In this document: one piece after another, positions 34,091 to 45,400 of the stretch
Numbering within the stretch: position 1 is the first letter of the stretch
Layout: every line of letters begins with the position of its first letter
From: Tetrapyrgos nigripes
Taxonomy: Eukaryota; Basidiomycota; Agaricomycetes; Agaricales; Campanellaceae
Assembly (NCBI GenBank): GCA_013368315.1
Contig: JAACJM010000132.1
Location: 62,001 to 126,000 of the forward strand
DNA length: 64,000 nucleotides
Direction of reading: 5' to 3'
Translations under genes and position numbers: made by a program
The notes under the pieces: generated by a model
Seen by the model: only the letters and a program-made list of their open reading frames with translations
The model's database searches: none
What the model was told of the DNA's origin: nothing

Positions 34091-34099
34091 ACACTGATT

Positions 34100-34462
34100 T
34101 TATGAAAGGTAATTGGGTCCCAGGATATAGGAAGATGCTAGGCCGTATTCGGGGGAAGGTGCTAATGGAGAGTAGTCGACGTATTCTTTGAGGAATAAAG
34201 GTCCTTTAATCTGAACCACAGTCTCTCCTGTATCAAAGTCCTCTTTTACTGTTATGTACGAGAATGTTGAGAGGACTACGTCACCTGAGATAAGTTTCCA
34301 CACCCAACGTCTTGTGCAAACGAAGTGTCGGTCGAGACTCCAAGGATCCGTTCGTAGTTTTCTTCCGTGAGAGACCGCGTATTCGGAGTACAAGAGATAA
34401 CGGGGAAGGGGAAATGGGATCCGTTCGTAATCTCGAGGGGTTTCAGGAGGTTCGATACGAAT
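34100..34462 (-). other. G1 leader ORF0 without methionine
   Basis: An open frame of 120 residues lies between the primer site and gag, ending 7 nt before the gag ATG and in the same frame as gag. It contains no Met codon. The product resembles the G2 leader frame: (I/F)EP....PFP(L/I)....Y(L/F)..Y near the start, then LD..(F/W)(V/I), then G(D/E)V.(L/I)S.(F/Y)..I.(V/I). The resemblance between diverged elements suggests it is or was translated, perhaps from a non-AUG codon or as a former N-terminal part of gag. A structured non-coding leader that keeps some similarity is the alternative. Confidence 0.4.
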
Positions 34463-34743
34463 TCAGGGGCATGGGGTAGACAGAGTGAAAAGGTTTCTTT
34501 GGATTTCAATTACAGAACCGGTCGACCACCTTACTCGGGTTTAGCAAGTCTGGTATTACGTCTCGAGACTGTGTAGACGGGGGATGACCTCGTGTAACTG
34601 CTCCTTGAGTAGTTCACGCCTGCCAACCTGTGAGGCTCCTCACACAGGGTAGAGTTGCTGGGCTTCTGCAGCACCGTAGGGGAGGGATAGGATAATAGGA
34701 AAGTCCAATACGATGGAAGGATTTTGTGAGGTGGGTGTATGGG

Positions 34744-34753
34744 AGTTTGTTCA
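34744..34753 (-). promoter_or_regulatory. G1 self-primer binding site
   Basis: TGAACAAACT (minus strand), just inside the 5' LTR, pairs with AGTTCGTTCA at the predicted RNA 5' end, with one C-A mismatch. No tRNA 3'-end complement (TGG start) is present. Self-priming from the RNA 5' end is known for Tf1/sushi chromoviruses. G2 shows the same arrangement with a compensatory change. Confidence 0.6.
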
Positions 34754-34755
34754 AG

Positions 34756-35235
34756 TGTCAAGGTTGTCGGTACACTCGATAACCACCCAAGTCACACAAT
34801 ACGAGAAAGCCGGTTTACAAGAGAATAGATTGATCAAGAGAGATAGAGAGATAAAGAGATAAAGAGAAAGTAAGCTGACTAGGCTCTACACTGCGTAGTA
34901 AAAGTACAGAGCAGAGACGAAGTGAACGAACTAAGGAGTAGGTTACAAAGATCACAGGTATATAAGTAAAATATGAACAGATGGGAAAGAGTGAGTAATA
35001 ATAGACGGTATCATGTGGAAATGTCAAGGGCGAGAGAATAATGAGTCAAATATGGATAGATGAAGGTACTGGATCATACGGAGTGATTGACAGTGAGAAT
35101 GTCCATAGATATAGAGAGATGGTAACTATAGGCGATGATGAGAAATGGTTGATGTTTATGGGGTTAGAGTGGGAAAAAGGTAGTAAAGAGAAAAGAATAG
35201 AAAGGAAATGAATAGGCGGGAGACGATTCATGACA
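34756..35235 (-). repeat. G1 5' LTR
   Basis: On the minus strand it begins TGTCATGAATCG and ends ACCTTGACA. A TATA box (tatataa at 34959-34965 on plus) lies about 32 nt before AGTTCGTTCA (34932-34923), the likely RNA start. That start block is complementary to the primer site at 34744-34753. Confidence 0.95.
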
Positions 35236-35240
35236 CACAC

Positions 35241-35887
35241 CCAAAAAGCAGATGCCGATTGGAGTTTTAATGGAGATGCCTTTTCACTCTGACCTCTCTC
35301 GCAAGATAAGAGTGCATAGCACACCATTCCTGGTCTCAAAAAGCTCCAGTAACAATAATCTCTGCTACTCTGAAGTATCGCACAAGGCCAAGCTGTTTTC
35401 ACTACTGTCACACTTGTGGATTCTTCATTTTCTAGGTATTCTGGTGTCTGGAAAATGCTCAGCATTTTCCTGCCTCATATAAAGCATATAGTAGTGTAGA
35501 TAGATCCTATAGATAGTTACTACAAGTCTTTGACCACCAGAAATGAAGGGACACAGGAAATACAAAGAGAATTTCTCGGTTTTTCATATCCAGACCATGA
35601 GTAGTAAACAGCTTTCTCGGATCCACCAACTGTAACCAAGGCAGCATTGTCGTCTTCCTCTGACCTCCCCCATTCCTCACCGCGCCTAAGTCCCTCCACA
35701 AATGTTCTGCCTGCCATTCCCATGCTTTTCAACCTACACAATACTAAGTATATGGAACTAAACCTAATGCTGATTGCAGGCATATAACTAGTACATTGAC
35801 CACTATATCAAGTGATAACTACACAATAACGCCAATTTTTCTATGCGTGTTCATTCCTCTGCTTGTCCTTATTGACATTTGGAATGG
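35241..35887. other. Flank of G1, unidentified
   Basis: No family recognised. Minus-strand frames at 35465-35246 (EYLENEESTSVTVVKTAWP) and 35783-35520 (NAALVTVGGSEKAVYYSWSG) have a coding feel but no motifs I know. They may be relics of a gene or an older transposon into which G1 inserted. Confidence 0.2.
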
Positions 35888-35992
35888 GGCCTCGTAACTT
35901 GCCATGTGAAGCAGTGGCCCCTTACCCCAGTTGCATATATAGTGAGGTTGCACTACTTTGATTAGAAGTGCACAAAATGATGGGGTGCATGG
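35888..35992 (-). repeat. Hairpin module joined to a family X fragment
   Basis: The minus strand carries GGCCACTGCTTCACATGGC with aagttacgaggcc (35919-35888). Next to it lies a block (ttgcatatatagtgaggttg... ggtgcatggccagg, 35930-35992) also found inverted at about 57465-57530. It abuts the truncated end of G3 pol. Confidence 0.5.
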
Positions 35993-38370
35993 CCAGGTGT
36001 GAGACAAGTTCAAGGGTTTTGAACTGTCCAGGGTGACCAGCAACCTTGGTGTCATGGCGTTGGAGGTCATGGGAAGGAGGAACATAGATCTTGCCCTGGA
36101 AATACAGCAGCCCTTCATGTTCATCCCATTCCGCACTGTGAATAGAGCGAGTGTGGGACTTGTGCAAGGCTTGCACAGCACACATGACTTGTTCCTCTAG
36201 CTTGTTTTCACAAACAGTGAAGTGGACATCTCTCATGATCTTGACTTCTTCACCAGTCAAATCAATTGCAGTAGTGACAGCGATTGAGAACATCTCTGGC
36301 TTGAGTAGCAGAATGTCTGAATTGTCATCAGCACCAGTACCATGATCAGGTCAGCAGGACAATACATTGGGCTTGCCCATAGTGTGGCCAGGGCAATGGT
36401 GTAACTGGAAGTCAAAATGAGAGAGGTACAGGGACCAACGAGCTTGATGTTGATTGAGCTTTTTTACAGTTTGGAAGTACTCCAAGTTTTTATGGTCTGT
36501 CCAGATCTCCACAGGAAAATGTCCTCCTTTGAGGAAGTGTCTCCATTCCTCGAGGGCTTAGATGATGGCTAGCATTTCCTTATTGTGGATCTCATAGTTG
36601 CGTTCAACAGCATTAAGACTCTTGGAGTAGAAGGCAATGGGGTGCCACTTGTTGTCATCTGGAGACTGCTGGGATAAAACTGCTCCCATAGCATAGTCAG
36701 AGCTATCTGACTCCAAGTGATATGGTCGAGAGTTGTCAGGCATGGTGAGGACAGGGGAGGAGGTGATTAGGGACTTCATGATGTTGAAGGCATCCTGAGC
36801 ATCCTTAGACCAGTCAAACTTGAAGTCTTTTCAGGTCAGTTTGAACAGCAGTTGTGCATGATGAGAGAAATCCTGGATAAACCAACAGTAGAAGTTAGTG
36901 ACTCCAAGGAAGGAGGAGACCTCTTTCTTGCTTTTGGGTACAGGCCACTCTGCAACACCAGACACCTTGACGGGGTCCATTTCAACACGATTATGGGAGA
37001 TGATGATGCCAAGGTACTCAATGTGAGTCTTCTCAAACTCACACTTGTCTGCTCTAAGGTATAGCTTGTAGGACTAGGTGAGTCACATGACAATGCTCCT
37101 CAACAGTCTTGGTGTAGATCAAGATGTCATTGAGATAGACAGATACAACACCCTCCATAATTAGATCATGGAGAATGTCATTCATCATTGTCTGGAAGGT
37201 CACAGGGCTGTTGGTGAGACTGAAGAACATGACAAGGGGTTTGAAGAGACCACGGTTGGTGCAAAAAGCTGCCTTCCATTTGTTGCCTTCACGAATCTGG
37301 ATGTTGTTGAAACCCAGGCATACATCTAATTTAGTGAAGTATTGTGCACCTTTGAGGTTATTAACAAGTTTGTTAATCAAGGGCAATGGATAACAGTTCT
37401 TAATGGTCATCTGGTTTAGCACACAATAGTCTTGGACGAGTCGAAGGTTTCCATCCTTCTTCTTTACAAAGAAGACTGGAGATGCCATAGGGGATTTTGA
37501 GGGACGAATGCGACTGGTAGACAGATTCTCTGTGAGGAACTCATCAAGGGCCTTTTGTTCATTAGGAGCGAGTGGGTAGACCTTGCAGTTGGCAGGTTTA
37601 GAGTCAGGGACTAACTCTACTGCATGGTCCCATGGTTTGTGATCTGGTAGCACATCAAAAGAGTCCTTGGAGAAGACATCTATGTACTCATAGAAGTGAT
37701 CAGGGAGGCCATCGTTAGTGTTCCTCAAAGCCTTGGCATGTGCTTCTGCTAGACATTGAGAAGTGGTGCTTGTCACTCTGATGAACTCCAACTCTGGAGG
37801 AACTGAGGTAACAAATATGTGTTCACCTTCCTCAATAGAAACATCGTCAGGGAAGTCATTGCAGCCAAAGGTCCCAAGGTTGTTCATCTCATCTTCACCA
37901 GGGTCCAATTCAATAACATGGGGAGATGGACCTTCCCAACAACGTTCCAGAGCTTGGTGTTGACAATGGGCAGCAGACAGGGATAGTTGATGTTCCTGTT
38001 GTACCTCTTCATGACATGTAGAGTACTGGCTGAGCTTGATGTTGCCATTGTCCCAATCCACCTCAGGGTTATGGGCTTGTAGCCATCCATAGCCAAGAAT
38101 GATGTCCTGGCTGCCAAGCTGAGTGACTGCGAGCTGAATGCGTTCAGAGTGATCTTTGAAATGCAGGATAGTGTCCAAGATCTTGGTTACGGCTTGTTAG
38201 GAGTGCCATTGACATTGAAGATGGGGATAGGCTTCTGGAGTTTTCAGGTAGGAATAGAGTTCTTGGTGACAAACTCAGTGTTGGCATAACCCATACTAGT
38301 GGCTCCACTATTGATGAGCACACTGCCAGAGATCAGAGAGGCATTAGATGTGGACTGTAGCTCTATTGGG
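35993..38370 (-). pseudogene. G3 pol, frameshifted and truncated
   Basis: Protease: VLINSGATSMGYAN near 38320, where Asp is expected for the first Asn. RT (about 37640-37060): VKKKDGNLRLVQDYCVLN, FSLTNSPVTFQ and VYLNDILIYT, in which YLDD has become YLND through AAT for GAT (37131-37129). Frameshifts and a TAG follow. RNase H pieces: ESDSSDYAMGAVLS, NYEIHNKEMLAII, WTDHKNLEYF. Integrase is cut after GHPGQFKTLELVSH. The catalytic losses and stops show long inactivity. Confidence 0.88.
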
Positions 38371-38605
38371 ACTGTTAGGCAGTGGCTTCTGTCAGAGGAG
38401 ATTACTAATTTGCGAGGTAGATGGCATTCCCAATGCTTTAAACAGTGTCAAGGAACTGGATGATGAATGGAAGGAATGGAAGGAGACACAACCAAGGCAA
38501 TTACTTCACACATGGACTCAGGGACAGAGATACAATTGTTATCATTGGTAGAGTCTGTAGATAAACATGCGAAGTAATTATTTTTTGACCATGAGGGCAT
38601 GTCCA

Positions 38606-39906
38606 TCACTCCTGGTCCTTGGCAAAATCCTCCTGAGTAGGCTTGTTTGTCAGAGCAGTTTGAAAATCCTGGAAAGCTGCATACGCTTCTGTGATCTCCT
38701 GCCAGTCATCAATAGACATATCCACAATGCAAATATGTTCACATTGGTCTGGACATGCTGTGGAGAAGTGACCAGTCTTGCCACATGTGTAGCAGGTGCA
38801 GCAGGCTAGGAACCTCTGCTTTGAAGTGTCGACTTCCATGGGAATGCCTTGGGGAAGAGGAGCTTGGGTGGAGGCTGGCACATGAGGGGCAGGAAAGGGA
38901 GTGGCAGCAGGGGTAGGGAACTGGATTGTAAAAAGGGAACAACCCTGAGGTTGAGCACGAGAAGGGAAGGTAGGCTTAGGTGGACCAGGGGGCACACTTC
39001 TCTGAGCACCACAGAAGATTGCATCTTCCCGTTCATTCTTATCAAACCTCTTGGCCAGGGAATACCAAGCCATGATGTCCCATTCCTGTGGACGGGCCTC
39101 TGCTTCTGCAACCTTCTTCTCTAAAGCATGCCGCAGTCCATGTCAGAATTTGAGGACCACTGTCTGACCAAGATGTTTTGCGTCCTCAAGTCGGGCCTTG
39201 ATGGTAGGTTCAGTAGGGTTCGTGGAGTAGAGGACAGGCTCAATGTTAAGGCTAGCCATAGTGATAAGAGCACGGAAGTTGTTGACGTATTCATCAACAG
39301 AAGCTGTGCCCTGAAAGTAGGAGACACCTCTAGGGTAAGACTAGCCTGGGTGTGTTCGTCTTCTGGCATGAACTCCTTGATGAACTCAGTTTCGAATTCT
39401 CGCCAGGTATCGAAGTGGGAGGAGCCATAGAGGTGTCCGTGGTCAATGAGGCTTTGGCAGTAGGTGGCAGCACAAATTGTCCAGAAATAGGGCAATGCCC
39501 ACATGATCTTGGCAACGTCATCTTCAAAACAAACAGTGCTAGCATAAATGATCGCACTGGTCCACCAGACTCAGCTGTTAGCACATTGACCATCAAAGAT
39601 GACAGGTGGGGATGCCTTAGCATGTGAAGCTCCAGAAGAGTGATGAGAGGGAGGAGTAGAAGATGAAGCAGAGGATGGAGGTTGAGTGGGGTGGTGTGAT
39701 GGGGGTTGAGAAGGTGGAGGAGGATTTCTCCCTTGGAGGGCAGCGAGGATCTCAGTGAGTTGTTCACTCTGACTCTGAGAAGCCTGCTTTAAGTGGGCCA
39801 GACAAGCATCAAATTGTTCAGACGTCGTGGGAGACCCAGGTAATGAGGCAAAAGAAACAGAGGGTGGAGAGAACTGAGGAGTGGAGGAGGAGTCTTGGGG
39901 AACCAT
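38606..39906 (-). pseudogene. G3 gag, frameshifted
   Basis: MVPQDSSSTPQFS begins at 39906. A Pro/Ser-rich linker follows, then a capsid-like region (SHFDTWREFETEFIKEFMPE, about 39440-39380) in a second frame. A final frame has WDIMAWYSLAKRFDKNE and a zinc knuckle CYTCGKTGHFSTAC (about 38787-38746). At least two frameshifts separate these. It is not functional. Confidence 0.82.
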
Positions 39907-40037
39907 AGGAGGAGGAGCAAGAGCAGTGTGAGTGCTATCAGAGTTGCTCTCACTGGTATCTGGAGCTCAGAAGGAAATGGTTGCCAAATAAGACTAGTCC
40001 ACTTGGTGAGGAGTTTTTCTACTGTATGGACAACTCC

Positions 40038-40410
40038 TGACATGTGAGGCACTCAACCAACAACTGCAGGAGGAGATCCAAAGATATATAAATCAGAACT
40101 AGAAGATACAAGGCTGACATACTATGCACCTGCAGGAGGAGATCCAAAGAGAAAAACTCAAGGATACTCATCTGCAGGGAAGGGGTATATATACTCATAT
40201 GAAGGCCTGGGAAAAGATCTACAAAACTGTACAGTTGAAACAAAGTAATAGAAAGGTGGAATGATGAGAGATCAAATGATGAATGATGAATGATGGATGA
40301 TGAAACAATGAAACAGGGATAAACAAGTTGATGAAGTCCAGATAAAACAAGAACAAACAAGTCCTAAAGGAGAAGGGAAGGAAAAAGGAAACTGTCCCCT
40401 TACAGTCACA
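40038..40410 (-). repeat. G3 5' LTR
   Basis: On the minus strand it begins TGTGACTGTAAGGGG and ends CCTCACATGTCA (373 bp), with TATA-like sequence in agtatatatacc. A ctgcaggaggagatccaaag word is present twice inside. Only one copy of this LTR is in the window, so borders rest on TG...CA ends, the break in G4, and the adjoining gag leader. Confidence 0.6.
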
Positions 40411-40411
40411 T

Positions 40412-41206
40412 GTTCACAACAAAGATTCCATCCCCTTCCTCAATATCTTCTTCGTCTTCTTCTTGCCACAATTTCCATTGTTTCTTCCTTTTGCAGTCCC
40501 CGGGGCACCTATCAAACTTGATGGTCCCTTTCTTCCAATCTACCGATGGATTGTGGTGTTTCAACCAATTAAATCCAATGATAATATCATTTGAGCCAGT
40601 ATTAGTGACCACAAATGTAGTAAATTCTGTGTGATCATCAACAGTTAGTCACAGTTTGGTTGTATATTGGATTTTTCCATTTTTGTTGGCTGTTCCATCT
40701 GTGTTGTATACTGGAATTGGTTGATAGAGACATTTCAGGAACAAATTATTCCTAAAGGTGAAGTCTTGATTGATATAGCATCCCGTGGCCCCACAATCAA
40801 GAAGAACATTGGTGACTTGGTCTTTATGTGAATCCAAAGCCTCAACTGTGACTGGGAGTAAGATAGATTCCCCACTAATTTTCTGAATCCATTCTTCTGG
40901 AGTCCAGAGGTCCCTGAATACAGTGAGAGCCACATCAGGTTGCATTGAAGCTAGATCGAACCTTAGTTCATCATCTACTTCATGCTCCCTTGGTATGTGG
41001 ACCCATCATCATAACAAATGAGCAACCATGTTCCAGTACACCCAATAGGGTCCTACTTTTTTTTCAGGTTTCAGTGGAATACAAGAAGGGAGGCATGAAG
41101 GAGGTCAAATATGGTGCTTGCATTGGAAAGGGTTTGGAGTTTGTTGAGAATCTTTACAAGAATCCTCCAGGGGATTTTCAGATACATCTTCAGTTTCAGT
41201 CAAGTC
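40412..41206 (-). pseudogene. G4 pol fragment (pre-protease and protease)
   Basis: This is the older Gypsy element into which G2 and G3 inserted. The protease block reads VLLDCGATGCYIN (DCG for DSG), then YQPIPVYNTDGT and, after a short break, NDIIIGFNWLKHHNPSVDW. It is cut at 40411 by the G3 LTR. Upstream, the frame reaches the G2 border. With G2 and one aagtc removed it continues into 48627-48700 (HNKFASYNRFSVLTNERD then LTETEDVSENPLED), so the two parts were one reading frame. Confidence 0.82.
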
Positions 41207-41694
41207 TGTCAAGAACGTTGTCACTTAGCAAAACCACCCAAGTCACACAATGAACGAGATAGATTCGGCGAGTTACAATGAGACGAGATAGGGAAAGAAT
41301 AATAGAGACGAGAAGAGATCGAGTAGCTGACTATGCTCGACACTGCACTGTACTAGGAGCGGAGTGGAGGCGAAGTGAACAGACTAAGGAACCTGGCTAT
41401 GAGATCTACGATATATATAGAGAAGAAGTGAATATGTGAGAATGTCCATGGAGCTTGGGGATCGGAGGAGATAAGAGTATGAGTCAAGTAAGAAAATATA
41501 TATGTGAGAATATCCATGGAGATAAAGGAAAACGGAGGAGTGAGTCATAGATCCAAGAGACGATGATGAGAGATAATTAGTATTTATGGGTTTATGGAAG
41601 GTGATAGAATGATGAACAAAAGTGAATAGATAGTAAAAGAGAATAGAGGAGAAAGTGAAGGGGGAAATGAAGGAGACGGAGGTGATTCATGACA
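41207..41694 (-). repeat. G2 3' LTR
   Basis: Copy of 48139-48626 with three differences. Two of them (T at 41400 and 41683) are CpG to TpG relative to the other LTR. Confidence 0.95.
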
Positions 41695-41710
41695 CCTACC
41701 CCCCTTTTTA
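41695..41710 (-). promoter_or_regulatory. G2 polypurine tract
   Basis: taaaaaggggggtagg (minus strand) directly precedes the 3' LTR start TGTCATGAATC. The ORF3 stop codon TAA is its first three bases. Confidence 0.85.
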
Positions 41711-42247
41711 GGTCGAGCTTTTGCCGGAGCTCAGGAGCCAACTTGTCCACTGCTTCGTCCACTGCTTCCTGATTTTCTTGTCCAAACCGCGCATAGTCGG
41801 CCAAGTCTCTGGTAAGTCGTGGGGAAAGTTACCCCATCCTGTTAGAGCTGACTCGCGTCCTTCCCATCCTCCTACCCAGTCACCCCATCCATCGTGAGTG
41901 TTGACATTCACTGTACCCCATCCAGCGTCGTCATCGTTGTTTAACTCTATGGTCCCTCCCCATGCGCTCGCATCCCCCCATCCTAGATTGTTTCGTTCGT
42001 TCAGTCGCAGACTGGCCGGATAGGTAATGCATCTTGACCGGTGCCCCTCCCCCATCCTACATCGTTTCGATGAGTCCTGTCCTGGCCAAATGCACTGGCG
42101 ACATCCGCTGTGTCTCCCCGCATGCCCTTCGTCCAACCTACAGCGCCGGCCTGAACGTTGGCCGTATCTGCATCGTCCGGTGTTGTCCGTTAATGGGTTG
42201 ATTGTTGTAGTGGTGGTTGAGACGGTGATAGCGATGGGTGTGGTCAT
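41708..42247 (-). CDS. G2 ORF3: Cys/His module plus GW/WG-rich protein
   Basis: The 179-residue protein starts at ATG 42247 and sits between pol and the purine tract. Residues about 26-78 hold C-x9-C-x5-H-x3-H-x2-C-x2-C-x10-C-x5-H-x3-C, which reads as a duplicated C-x(9-10)-C-x5-H-x3-(H/C) unit joined by a CxxC-type link and likely binds zinc. A shared SLR...NLGWGDAS block follows, then GW/WG dipeptides (GWG, AWG, GWG, GWG, GW, GWG) in an acidic, disordered-looking stretch. The end is KKIRKQWTKQW..LLSSGKSST, conserved with G1. No membrane segment or signal peptide is present. I know no named family. GW/WG clusters can bind Argonaute in other proteins, so a silencing-related role is conceivable but unproven. 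Confidence 0.82.
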   Translation of the reverse strand: MTTPIAITVSTTTTTINPLTDNTGRCRYGQRSGRRCRLDEGHAGRHSGCRQCIWPGQDSSKRCRMGEGHRSRCITYPASLRLNERNNLGWGDASAWGGTIELNNDDDAGWGTVNVNTHDGWGDWVGGWEGRESALTGWGNFPHDLPETWPTMRGLDKKIRKQWTKQWTSWLLSSGKSST

Positions 42248-42331
42248 GATGGAATGTGGTATGAGGATCCGGAAGTGTTTTGGTAGGATGTGGTTGAGTT
42301 CTGTTCTATCGTTCGAGTTCGATGTAGTCGG

Positions 42332-42338
42332 CTTTTAA
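42332..42338 (-). promoter_or_regulatory. TATA-like box before G2 ORF3
   Basis: TTAAAAG (minus strand) lies about 35 nt before CAGAACTCAACCACATCC (42303-42286), the same 18-bp block found before G1 ORF3. The ORF3 ATG (42247) is 38 nt further on. It is weaker than the G1 TATAAAAG. Confidence 0.45.
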
Positions 42339-42402
42339 CAAGTTCGTATCCGCAGTAGCGCGGAGTGGCCAAGTTTGTGATAGAATGTGACAGTAGACGC
42401 CG

Positions 42403-45400
42403 TTAATGTCGGTAAGCTCGGGGATGTTTCTGGTGGAATTCTTCGATCATGTCCTTTACCTTGGTCAGGTTTGACGTGGGTACCCAGGTGTTTTCGGAGT
42501 CGGGGTAGTCCAACCATTTGATCAGGTATTGAGTACCTTTTCTATTCCTGGTTGGTTTCGAGTCCAGTATCATTTCAACATTGTACTCTTCGTCTGCGTC
42601 TAGTAGTTCTGCCGGAGGATCAGGGTAGTTTGGTCCGTGGGCATCTGTTTCCACGTACGGTGTTAACAGGGAAGCGTGGAAGACGGGATGTATCTGCCAG
42701 GTTGTCGGTAATTTCAATTTGTAGTTAACCTGGCCGATTACTTCAATGATCTCGAATGGCCCATGACGATGATCGGACAACTTAGCTTTTGGTCTCGTTG
42801 TCTTCAGGTTTTTTCCGTTGAGTAGTACCCTATCTCTGATTTTGTACCCGGTCCAAGAAATGGAGTGGTTGCCATGCTGTGCATTCATCATTTCGGCAGC
42901 CGACGTCAAGCTTGCTTTGAGTTTGTCCCTGAGTTGGTTGAGGTTCTGGAGTCGTTCCTCTACTGTCGGTAGGTTAGAGGTTGGATTAAATGATGGGAAG
43001 AAGCGTGGTTGGTATCCATGTAAGAGTTCGAAGGGGGATTTTCCCGTTGCCGAATGTATTCTAGTGTTATGGCTGAATTCAGCGTATGGTAGATAGTCTA
43101 CCCAATCTTCTTGTCGATAGTTGCAAAAGATCCGTAGGAACTGTTCCAATTCCTGATTGTATTGCTCCGATTCCCCGTCGGTCTGTGGATGATAAGCGGT
43201 ACTAAGGGCTGAAGTGATCCCTAACTTCTCATGGACCGTGGCCATAACCTTGCTAGCGAACTGCGGACCCCGGTCTGATATCATCTTGTCCCATAACCCG
43301 TATCGTCGCCAAGTGTTGTCGAGTAGTAGATTCACCGTCCCGTCACTGTCAATTGTTTTCGTACACGGTGATATGATGACCGTCTTTGTAGACTTGTCAA
43401 CTGTGACGTGGATTGCGTTGAACCCCTTGCATTCGGGGAGATCCGTGATGAAGTCGGTGGTGATAGTTCCGAACGGACGCTCTGGGATTTCGGTGGGAAT
43501 CAAGGGGATCCGAGTGGGATGATTGTTGGTTTTCGTTGTTTGGCATTTGGCGCAGCCAGTTACGTAGTCCTTGACGAAGACTGACATTCCTGGCCACCAA
43601 AATTCCCTGCTGACTAGTTCGTAAGTTTTGTATCGTCCGGGGTGTCCCGTTGCCAGGGAGTCATGATGTAGTTTTACGATGTCCCGTCGGAGGTCGTTGT
43701 CTGCTGGCACGTAAATCTTTCCTCGGAATAAGATGATCCCATCTTCGTAATTCCATTCCTGTAGGTTTTTTACCAGCGAACGTGGTCCGTTTCGTAGGAT
43801 GACATCCAAGGCACTCACTACCTCTAGGTCCCTCTTGGGGCATTCCTTGATTCGCCTTTGTAGTTCTACATCTCCTATGGCTGTTACTGTTCCTTGTCTA
43901 GTTGCTCGGATTCGGAAGAATTTGGGATCGAGAAGGATTCTGTCGGTGTTATCGTTCTTGGTCCTGAGTTTGTGGTCTGGTCGTCTAGATAGCGGGTCAG
44001 CTTTATTAAGACTTCCGGGTTTATGTTGGAGGGAGAACTCAAATCGTGTCAGGAACAACGCCCATCGTGCCTGTCGTCGGCTGAGTCTTTGGGCAGTCTG
44101 GAAATATTCCAAGTTCCGGTGGTCGGTGAAAATTTCGATAGAATGGGGGGCTCCCTCCAAATAGTGCCTCCATGCTTCCAGTGCACGTATGATTGCCAAT
44201 AGTTCCTTGTCGTGGATGTTGTAGTTTCGTTCGGTTTCAGAAAGGGATTTGGAGATGTAGGCGACTGGGTGCCATCGATTGTCTTCCCCGGTTTGCATAA
44301 GTATTCCCCCCGTTGCGTAGTCTGATGCGTCTACTTCCACTCGGTATGGTTTCGTGTAATCTGGCATCAGTAGAACGGGTTTCGATGTGAAGGCTGTTTT
44401 GAGGGATTGGAATGCCTTTTCGGTCTCTGTTCCCCAGTTCCAGTGGTTGTCCTTCCTTGTCAGGTCGAAGAGAGGACGTGCAATCTTTGAAAAGTCCTTG
44501 ATGAAGCGTCTATAGAAGTTTCCGAATCCTAAGAACGCCTGAACTTCCTTTACTGTTTTGGGAGTTGGCCATTTGAGTACTCCTTCTACCTTAACTGGGT
44601 CCATTGATAGAGTGTCGTGAGAGACAATCAGTCCCAGAAAGTCGACTTTGTCTGCTTCGAATATGCATTTTTCAGGTTTGGCGTATAGGTTGTTGTCCCG
44701 TAGTCGTCGTAGGACTGTTCGGACCAATTCTCGGTGTTCGTCTAGGTCACGAGTGAATATTAAAATATCATCCATATAGACAACGATCTTCCCTTGGTCA
44801 ATGAGATCCTTGAAGATAGTGTTCATCATTGCCTGAAAGGTCGCTGGTGAGTTCATTAATCCAAAAAACATGACTGTTGGTTCGAATAGTCCGCGGTTGG
44901 TTTTGAAGGCGGCTTTCCATTCGTCCCCTTCCTTGATACGGATATTATTATATCCCCATCGTAGGTCGATTTTACTGAACACGTATGCATTTTTGAGTTT
45001 ATCGATTAGTTCTGGGATGAGGGGTAATGGATATGCGTTTTTCACAGTGCCCTTGTTGAGCGCTCTGTAATCCTGTACTGGGCGTAGTTTTCCATCCTTT
45101 ATCTTTACAAAAAAGAAGGGACTTGCCATTGGTGATTTCGATGGTTTAATGTATCCTTTTTCGAGGTTTTCGGTCAAGAAAGAATCGAGTTCGGATTGTT
45201 CGTTTGGAGAGAGAGGGTACGTTTTACATGCGCGTGGTTGGAAGCCGTCTTGTAGTTCGATCGCGTGATCCCAATGACTTCGTTGGGGTAAGCGTTCTGA
45301 AGTCTTTTTGTCGAACACCGATAAGTATTCATGGTACTGTTCTGGTATTTGTTCTTGTAACGAGGCTGCTGAGTTCGTGGATTTGTTTTCAGTGTTTTGT

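Larger units (their letters stand above)
27231..35235 (-). mobile_element. G1: young chromovirus (Gypsy, Tf1/sushi-like) with ORF0 and ORF3
   Basis: An 8005-bp minus-strand element flanked by the 5-bp duplication cacac (27226-27230, 35236-35240). Its two 480-bp LTRs differ at only two sites (27383/34908 and 27388/34913), both CpG transitions. Transcription order: 5' LTR 35235-34756, primer site, leader ORF0 (34462-34100), gag (34090-32579), pol in the -1 frame (32582-28465), TATA-like box, ORF3 (28294-27722), polypurine tract, 3' LTR 27710-27231. A chromodomain at the end of integrase places it among the chromoviruses. It is probably not autonomous: an 8-bp duplication breaks pol, the protease motif is DSS rather than DSG, and ORF3 has a TAG. 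Confidence 0.95.
35993..40410 (-). mobile_element. G3: decayed, 3'-truncated Gypsy element
   Basis: A 5' LTR (40410-40038), frameshifted gag, and pol with protease, RT, RNase H and the first part of integrase lie in order on the minus strand. Pol stops abruptly in the integrase zinc finger at 35993, where foreign repeat sequence begins, so the 3' part and 3' LTR are missing. Its LTR start interrupts the G4 protease frame at 40411, so G3 inserted into G4. Confidence 0.85.

Noticed and set aside
41047..41206. Plus-strand exon-like frame after tttttttcag (VSVEYKKGGMKEVKYG...)
   Set aside because: The minus strand of the same bases reads on from G4 gag-pol across the G2 insertion, which is better supported.
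42818..43522. Plus-strand ORFs across G2 pol, and similar ones across G1
   Set aside because: They are antisense shadows of clear pol coding sequence with catalytic motifs.
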